From assembly GCF_003953935.1 (NCBI RefSeq), contig NZ_RXLQ01000002.1, forward strand, positions 248,001 through 312,000: a stretch of 64,000 nt of DNA, written 5' to 3'. A program made the translations under genes and the position numbers. Source of the DNA: Massilia atriviolacea. Lineage in GTDB: Bacteria; Pseudomonadota; Gammaproteobacteria; Burkholderiales; Burkholderiaceae_D. Shown piece after piece: positions 61,601 through 64,000 of this stretch (its first letter is position 1; each line of letters starts with the position of its first letter). The notes beneath the pieces were generated by a model, which was given only the letters and a program-made list of their open reading frames with translations, had not been told where the DNA came from and made no database searches.

Positions 61601-64000
61601 TTTACCTGCTCGATCGCTACGGCCAGCCGGCGCCGATCGGCGTGCCCGGCGAAATCCACATCGGCGGCGTGCAGGTGGCGCGCGGTTACCAGAACCGCGA
61701 GGAACTCACGCGCGAGCGCTTCGTGCCCGATCCGTTCGCGGGCAAGCCGGGCGCGCGCATGTACAAGACCGGTGACCTGGGCCGCTGGCTGGCCGACGGC
61801 AGCGTCGAATTCCTCGGCCGCAACGATCACCAGGTCAAGATCCGCGGCCTGCGCATCGAACTTGGCGACATCGAAGCGCACCTCGCGCGCCAGGAAGGCG
61901 TGCGCGAAGCCGTGGTGCTGGCACGCGAGGACAGTCCGGGCGACAAGCGCCTGGTCGCCTACCTGGTCGGCCAGGTCGACACGCAGTCCGTGCGCGCCGC
62001 GCTGGCGCGCGAGCTGCCCGAGTACATGGTTCCCGCCGCCTGCGTCGTGCTCGACGCCTTGCCCCTGAGCGCCAACGGCAAGCTCGATCGCAAGGCGCTG
62101 CCGGCGCCGGAAGGCTCGGCGTATGCGCGGCGCACCTGGGAGGCGCCGCAAGGCCCGACCGAAACCGCGCTGGCCGGCATGTGGGCCGCCCTGCTGAAAG
62201 TGGAGCGGGTAGGGCGCAACGATCACTTCTTCGAACTGGGAGGCCACTCGCTGCTGGCCGTGCAGCTGATGGAACGCATGCGCCGCCAGGAGCTGTTTGC
62301 CGACATCCGCACCCTGTTTTCGCAACCGACCCTGGCCGCGCTGGCACAGGCGGTGGACCAGGCCGGGCAAGCGGGCCGGCGCGACGTGGTGGTGCCGCCC
62401 AACGGCATCCCGCCCGGCTGCACCGATATCACGCCGGCCATGCTGCCGCTGGTGGCATTGGACGCCGAACAGATCGCGCGCATCGTCGCCAGCGTCCCCG
62501 GTGGCGCCGCCAACGTGCAGGACATCTATCCGCTCGCGCCGCTGCAGGAAGGCATATTGTTCCATCACCTGCTGCAGAACAAGGGCGATGCCTATCTGCT
62601 GTCGGCCACCCTGTCGTTCGACGCGCGCGAACGGCTCGATGCCTTCACCGGCGCCTTGCAGCAGGTGCTCACGCGGCACGATGCGCTGCGCACCGCGCTG
62701 CTGTGGGAAGGCTTGCCCGAGCCGGTGCAGGTGGTCTGGCGCGAAGCGACGTTCACGGTCGACACACCGGTCCTGCCCGGCGTCGACACGCCGGCCGAGC
62801 TGCGCGCCCACGCCGATCCGCGCCACTTCCGCATCGACCTGCGGCGCGCCCCGCTGATGCACGGCTTTGCGGCCTTCGACGACAAGACCGGCTGCTGGCT
62901 GCTGCAGCTGCTGCTGCACCACGTGGTGACCGACCACACCACGCTCGACGTGCTGTTCGAGGAAATGGCGCTGATCCAGGCCGGACGCGCGCAGGACTTG
63001 CCGCTGCCGGTCCCGTTCCGCAATTTCGTGGCGCAGGCACGCCTGGGCGTGAGCGTGCAGGAACACGAACAATTCTTCCGCCGGATGCTGGGCGACGTCG
63101 ACCAGCCGACCGCGCCCTTCGGCTTGCTGGACATGCAGGGCGACGGCTCCAACGTCGACGAGGCGCGCCTGCCGCTCGACCCGGCGCTGGCCCTGCGCCT
63201 GCGCGAGCATGCGCGCCGCCTTGGCGTGAGCGCCACCAGCCTGTTCCACCTCGCGTGGGCGCAGGTACTGGCGCGCACCAGCGGGCGCGATGACGTCGTC
63301 TTCGGCACCGCGCTGTTCGGCCGCATGCATGGCGGCAGCGGCGCCGACCGCGTCCTGGGCCTGTTCATGAACACGCTGCCGGTGCGCATCCGCCTTGACG
63401 ACACCCCGCTCGAAGCGGCCGTGCGCGATACCCATGAACGCCTGGCGCAACTGCTGCATCACGAACATGCGCCGCTGTCGCTGGCCCAGCGCTGCAGCGG
63501 CATGGCGGCCTCGGTGCCGCTGTTCTCGGCCGGATTCAACTACCGTCACAGCCCGCCGGCCCAGCAGGTATGGGAAGGGATGGAGGTGCTGCACGGCGAG
63601 GAGTTGAGCAACTTCCCGCTGGTGTTGAAGGTGGACGACCATGGCGCGGCGTTTTCGCTCACGGCCAACGCGCAGCGTCCGATCGACCCGATGCGCGTGT
63701 GCCGCTACATGCACACGGCGCTCGACCATCTGGCCGATGCGCTCGACAATGCACCGGCCACCACCAGCTGCCAGCTGGACATCCTGCCCGCCGGGGAGCG
63801 CCGCCAGCTGCTCGACGGCTGGAACGGCGCCATTGTCGCACTCGACGCCGGCCGCTGCATCCATCAACTGTTCGAACAGCACGCGGCCAGTTCGCCCGAC
63901 GCCGCCGCGCTGGTGGTGGACGGCAGCGCGCCGCTCAGCTACGCCGAGCTCAATGCCCGCGCCAACCGGCTCGCGCATCACCTGATCAAGTCGGGCCTGC
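52666..64000 (+). CDS. Nonribosomal peptide synthetase 2, partial (predicted Leu-Thr-Ser-X...)
   Basis: The frame stays open to the window edge (at least 3778 aa). A short charged N-terminal helix (residues 9-30) resembles a docking element. C5 (HHIVSDG, H180) is an ordinary L-to-L type. A5 (D712, DAWFLGNVV) gives Leu; T5 is S1049. C6 has the dual epimerisation motif HHLLQAEGD (H1154) and HHMILDH (H1272). A6 (D1778, DFWNVGMVH) gives Thr; T6 has GGDS (S2130) instead of GGHS. C7 is unlike the others: FHNQMSADG at H2215 and HHAILDG at H2337. A7 (D2850, DVWHVSLVD) gives Ser; T7 is S3195. C8 is again dual (H3300, HHVVTDH at H3418). A8 begins at about residue 3730 and is cut off before its pocket. 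Release domain and remaining modules lie outside the window. Confidence 0.95.
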   Translation, partial: MTNPSLENLDPSEREALLARARAAKLQRKGSTQRAPIEVRATPGGAWPLSFAQQRLWFIAQMGQDASVAYHIPGALALDGQLDDDALDAALDRIVQRHEALRTGFALVDGRAQQCIAPHGRFALERHDISADDPHARQAAIAHWSAHEAAAPFDLGRAPLIRARLLRLGQREHILLLTLHHIVSDGWSMGVLMRELGELYRAYADQGVAHWEDPLPPLPVQYADYTLWQRQWLDGAVQKQQLAYWRAQLAGAPELLTLPTDRPRPAVQDYSGRSIGFELDADLSAALKALAHKHGSTLYMTLLAAWSALCARLAGQDEVVIGSPVANRTRVELEPLIGFFVNTLSLRIDVSANPSVSELLAQVRETVLQAQSHQDVPFEQVVEALNPQRTLAHSPIFQLMFAWQNTPREALELGQIALRELEFDHHSAKFDLALDMQEADGRIVGRLGFATALFERATMERHAAYLKALLEGMVRDDSQPVASIPILGQAERRQVLVDWNATGRDYGDAFAHELFERRAAQAPDAIALEADGASLTYQALNEQANQLAHYLVSLGVRPDTRVAIALERGMPLVLAMLATLKAGGAYVPLDPHYPSDRLAFMLDDSRPKVVLTQASLQERLPACRALMTAAVLELDAAHAPWAIQPASNPKRTATALAPSHLAYVIYTSGSTGKPKGVMVEHRNLANLVGWHADAFPLMAGERASSTAGIAFDACTWEVWPPLCMGAALALAPAGASGDPLALLDWWERQQLHCSFLVTALADIAVQREAGAAKPLRTLLVGGDRLGKVPAAGLGFDLVNNYGPTEATVVATSGRIRAGDAVVHIGRPIANTSIYLLDRYGQPVPVGVTGEIHIGGASVARGYLNQPQLTQERFLPDPFAQIPHARMYRSGDLARWLADGTIEFLGRNDHQVKIRGLRIELGEIEAHLRRQNGVREALVLAREDSPGDRRLVAYLAGDVDTGAVREALARELPEYMVPAACVVLDAMPLTANGKLDRKALPAPEGAAYAQRSYQAPQGATETALAAIWAELLQRDRVGRHDHFFELGGHSLLAVQLMERMRRMHLGADIRTLFAQPTLAALAQAVEQAAGTGGGEVAVPPNAIPAGCNEITPAMLPLVTLDQRQIARIASAVPGGMPAIQDIYPLAPLQEGILFHHLLQAEGDPYLSSATLAFDSCARMEGFVAALQQVIDRHDVLRSAILWEGLSEPVQVVWRQARFVVDTPALPAGDTVAQLCALADPRHVRLDVRTAPLLRGFSAFDDRSGRWLLQLLLHHMILDHTTLDVMFQEIAAIQGGRAGELPEPVPFRNFVAQARLEGRAREHEAFFRQMLGDVDQATVPYGLADVKGDGSKVEEVQRRLTPVLSQRIRRQARAAGVSAASLFHWAWARVVAQGSGRDDVIFGTVLFGRMQGGAGADRAMGLFINTLPLRVRLGAASVQDELRAIHETLLQLVRHEHAPLSLAQRCSALPAGQPLFSALLNFRHSAGRDDQADGGWDEGIEVLSAQERTNYPFGLSVDDLGQDFLLTLQVAAPVEARQICDDVRRELEALADALDKNERTPVAAVNGAAPWSDAVRSFAQPFCIHEQFEQQVERTPHAIAVRHGDAELSYGHLNALANQLAHHLRALGVRPDDRVAICVQRDHSMLVAILAVLKAGGAYVPLDPAYPAARLAHMLHDSAPKVLITHEGTLQAVEHAVPVLDLSQSQPAWAHNATSNPRADEVGLRPHHMAYIIYTSGSTGLPKGVMVEHANVGRLFAATADWFGFGPDDVWTMFHSYAFDFSVWEMWGALLHGGRVVLVPQAIARSPDDFYRLVCEQGVTVLNQTPGAFRRFIASQEASEATHSLRYVVFGGEALQPAMLAPWYARNGERTRLVNMYGITETTVHVTYRALTPADAQGSGSPIGMPIPDLAVHILDTQGRPAPLGVVGEMHVGGAGVARGYLNRPELTAERFIDDPFQPGVGKRLYRSGDLGRRLRDGSIEFMGRNDAQVKVRGFRIELGEIEARLLHLPAVREAVVLAIDDAQGDKRLAAYVVPRDGAAQGDPMALRAALAQLLPDYMVPACIVCLDSLPLTAHGKLDRAALPAPDAARSQAGYTAPRNAAEECIASIWADVLGIDKVGVHDNFFALGGDSMRTIAIVSKARERGIALSIEHIFSHLSVAGVAAALARAQPDAAALATTPAAPAAMALSPADAALLPGDVEDAYELTCLQLGMVFHNQMSADGSVYHDVFSHHLRIAAWHAGTFQQALDAVVARHPVLRTSFDLRTYSVPLQLVHRDARIVADISDISAFDAARQESLIGDWLRRERANGFAPGQAPMLRIFLHRRGDDSVQLTLSFHHAILDGWSVASFVTELFQAYRALQAGGRIDAPALACSFRQAVAAEQAILGSSSAAAFWSDYLAGHTVASLPPRDADQDPGASRTAAVTLPEGVTARLDALARELHVPLRTLLLAAHVRVMALFSGESDVLTGMVSHARPAEQDGDKVLGLYLNTLPLRQAIAPGSWKDLIVATFKSELAVMPYRAYPYARIMQENGRRALFDTAFNFVNFYVYDGLRNVQSLEFLEGQAFEATNHALTFNAAQEGDRLTLSLQRDPARLSARQGARIAAAYQAALVTMAREPDADHVLAGLLDAAEREQVLRGWNDTARDYRLDLCIHELIEAQVRRSPLAVALEAGGTRLSYAALNQEANRLAAHLRMLGVGPERRVALCLERGVAMVVGLLAVLKAGGAYVPLDPAYPPERLAFMLDDCAPLVLLTDAGLARRLSVAPELHVLLLDAVNPPWQALAGSDVAAAGLSPASLAYVIYTSGSTGQPKGVMNEHLGVVNRLLWMQEAYRLDAADAVLQKTPYSFDVSVWEFFWPLMSGARLVMARPDGHKDPAYLADAIERHGITTVHFVPSMLQAFVDNGAAARCTGLTRVVCSGEALPGALARRMRQCLPGAQLYNLYGPTEAAVDVTAWHCAGPDLPDSIPLGRPIGNTAIYLLDRYGQPAPIGVPGEIHIGGVQVARGYQNREELTRERFVPDPFAGKPGARMYKTGDLGRWLADGSVEFLGRNDHQVKIRGLRIELGDIEAHLARQEGVREAVVLAREDSPGDKRLVAYLVGQVDTQSVRAALARELPEYMVPAACVVLDALPLSANGKLDRKALPAPEGSAYARRTWEAPQGPTETALAGMWAALLKVERVGRNDHFFELGGHSLLAVQLMERMRRQELFADIRTLFSQPTLAALAQAVDQAGQAGRRDVVVPPNGIPPGCTDITPAMLPLVALDAEQIARIVASVPGGAANVQDIYPLAPLQEGILFHHLLQNKGDAYLLSATLSFDARERLDAFTGALQQVLTRHDALRTALLWEGLPEPVQVVWREATFTVDTPVLPGVDTPAELRAHADPRHFRIDLRRAPLMHGFAAFDDKTGCWLLQLLLHHVVTDHTTLDVLFEEMALIQAGRAQDLPLPVPFRNFVAQARLGVSVQEHEQFFRRMLGDVDQPTAPFGLLDMQGDGSNVDEARLPLDPALALRLREHARRLGVSATSLFHLAWAQVLARTSGRDDVVFGTALFGRMHGGSGADRVLGLFMNTLPVRIRLDDTPLEAAVRDTHERLAQLLHHEHAPLSLAQRCSGMAASVPLFSAGFNYRHSPPAQQVWEGMEVLHGEELSNFPLVLKVDDHGAAFSLTANAQRPIDPMRVCRYMHTALDHLADALDNAPATTSCQLDILPAGERRQLLDGWNGAIVALDAGRCIHQLFEQHAASSPDAAALVVDGSAPLSYAELNARANRLAHHLIKSGL

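Noticed and set aside
54124-63981. A 3285-codon open frame on the minus strand opposite NRPS 2, and similar long frames opposite NRPS 1 (41104-46503, 46525-50214, 50299-52653).
   Set aside because: The + strand shows complete, motif-rich NRPS domains. The antisense frames are rich in His, Gly, Arg, Val and Gln without recognisable domains, as expected where GC-rich codons of a real gene suppress stops on the opposite strand.

Overview
The window looks like a chromosome segment of a GC-rich betaproteobacterium of the Oxalobacteraceae (Massilia/Telluria/Duganella/Janthinobacterium type). This is inferred from gene order, protein sequence style and high-GC codon use. No rRNA, tRNA, CRISPR array, insertion sequence or prophage was seen.

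Region 1 (1-14666) is a conserved run of translation and envelope genes, all on the + strand: the end of rpsB, then tsf, pyrH, frr, uppS, cdsA, dxr, rseP, bamA, skp, lpxD, fabZ, lpxA, lpxB, rnhB and a SpoU/TrmH-family rRNA methyltransferase. Many neighbours overlap by 1-17 bases. Terminators follow rpsB and tsf, so pyrH probably starts the long envelope operon: isoprenoid and phospholipid precursors (dxr, uppS, cdsA), outer-membrane assembly (rseP, bamA, skp) and lipid A (lpxD, fabZ, lpxA, lpxB).

Region 2 (14743-39153) is mixed. It holds a REC-EAL protein, an alcohol dehydrogenase that has lost two structural-zinc cysteines, and a secreted NTF2-like protein. A minus-strand unit follows: ppsR, a giant DUF4011-helicase-endonuclease-DUF3320 protein and a small membrane protein, divergent from ppsA. 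Then come a TetR regulator with a divergent O-methyltransferase, an NfeD/SPFH membrane pair, an SDR, a signal peptidase I, a Bcr/CflA transporter, smpB divergent from ratA-rnfH, two secreted DUF4124 paralogues, guaB and guaA.

Region 3 (39154-64000) starts with a 753-base AT-rich, gene-free leader. Two giant nonribosomal peptide synthetase genes follow. The first is complete (4251 aa, four modules); the second runs off the right edge (at least 3778 aa, three full modules and the start of a fourth). They lie in the same frame, separated by TGA AAA ATG. From the ten-residue specificity pockets I read Leu-Leu-Thr-Ser-Leu-Thr-Ser-X. Four condensation domains carry the signature of dual epimerisation/condensation domains, placing D-residues at positions 1, 2, 5 and 7. 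A starter-type but altered first condensation domain suggests an N-acylated (lipo)peptide. An unusual condensation domain after the second Thr module could mark a dehydrobutyrine. I do not recall a described lipopeptide with this sequence, so this locus is the most likely novelty in the window. Release domain, export and regulation genes must lie to the right.
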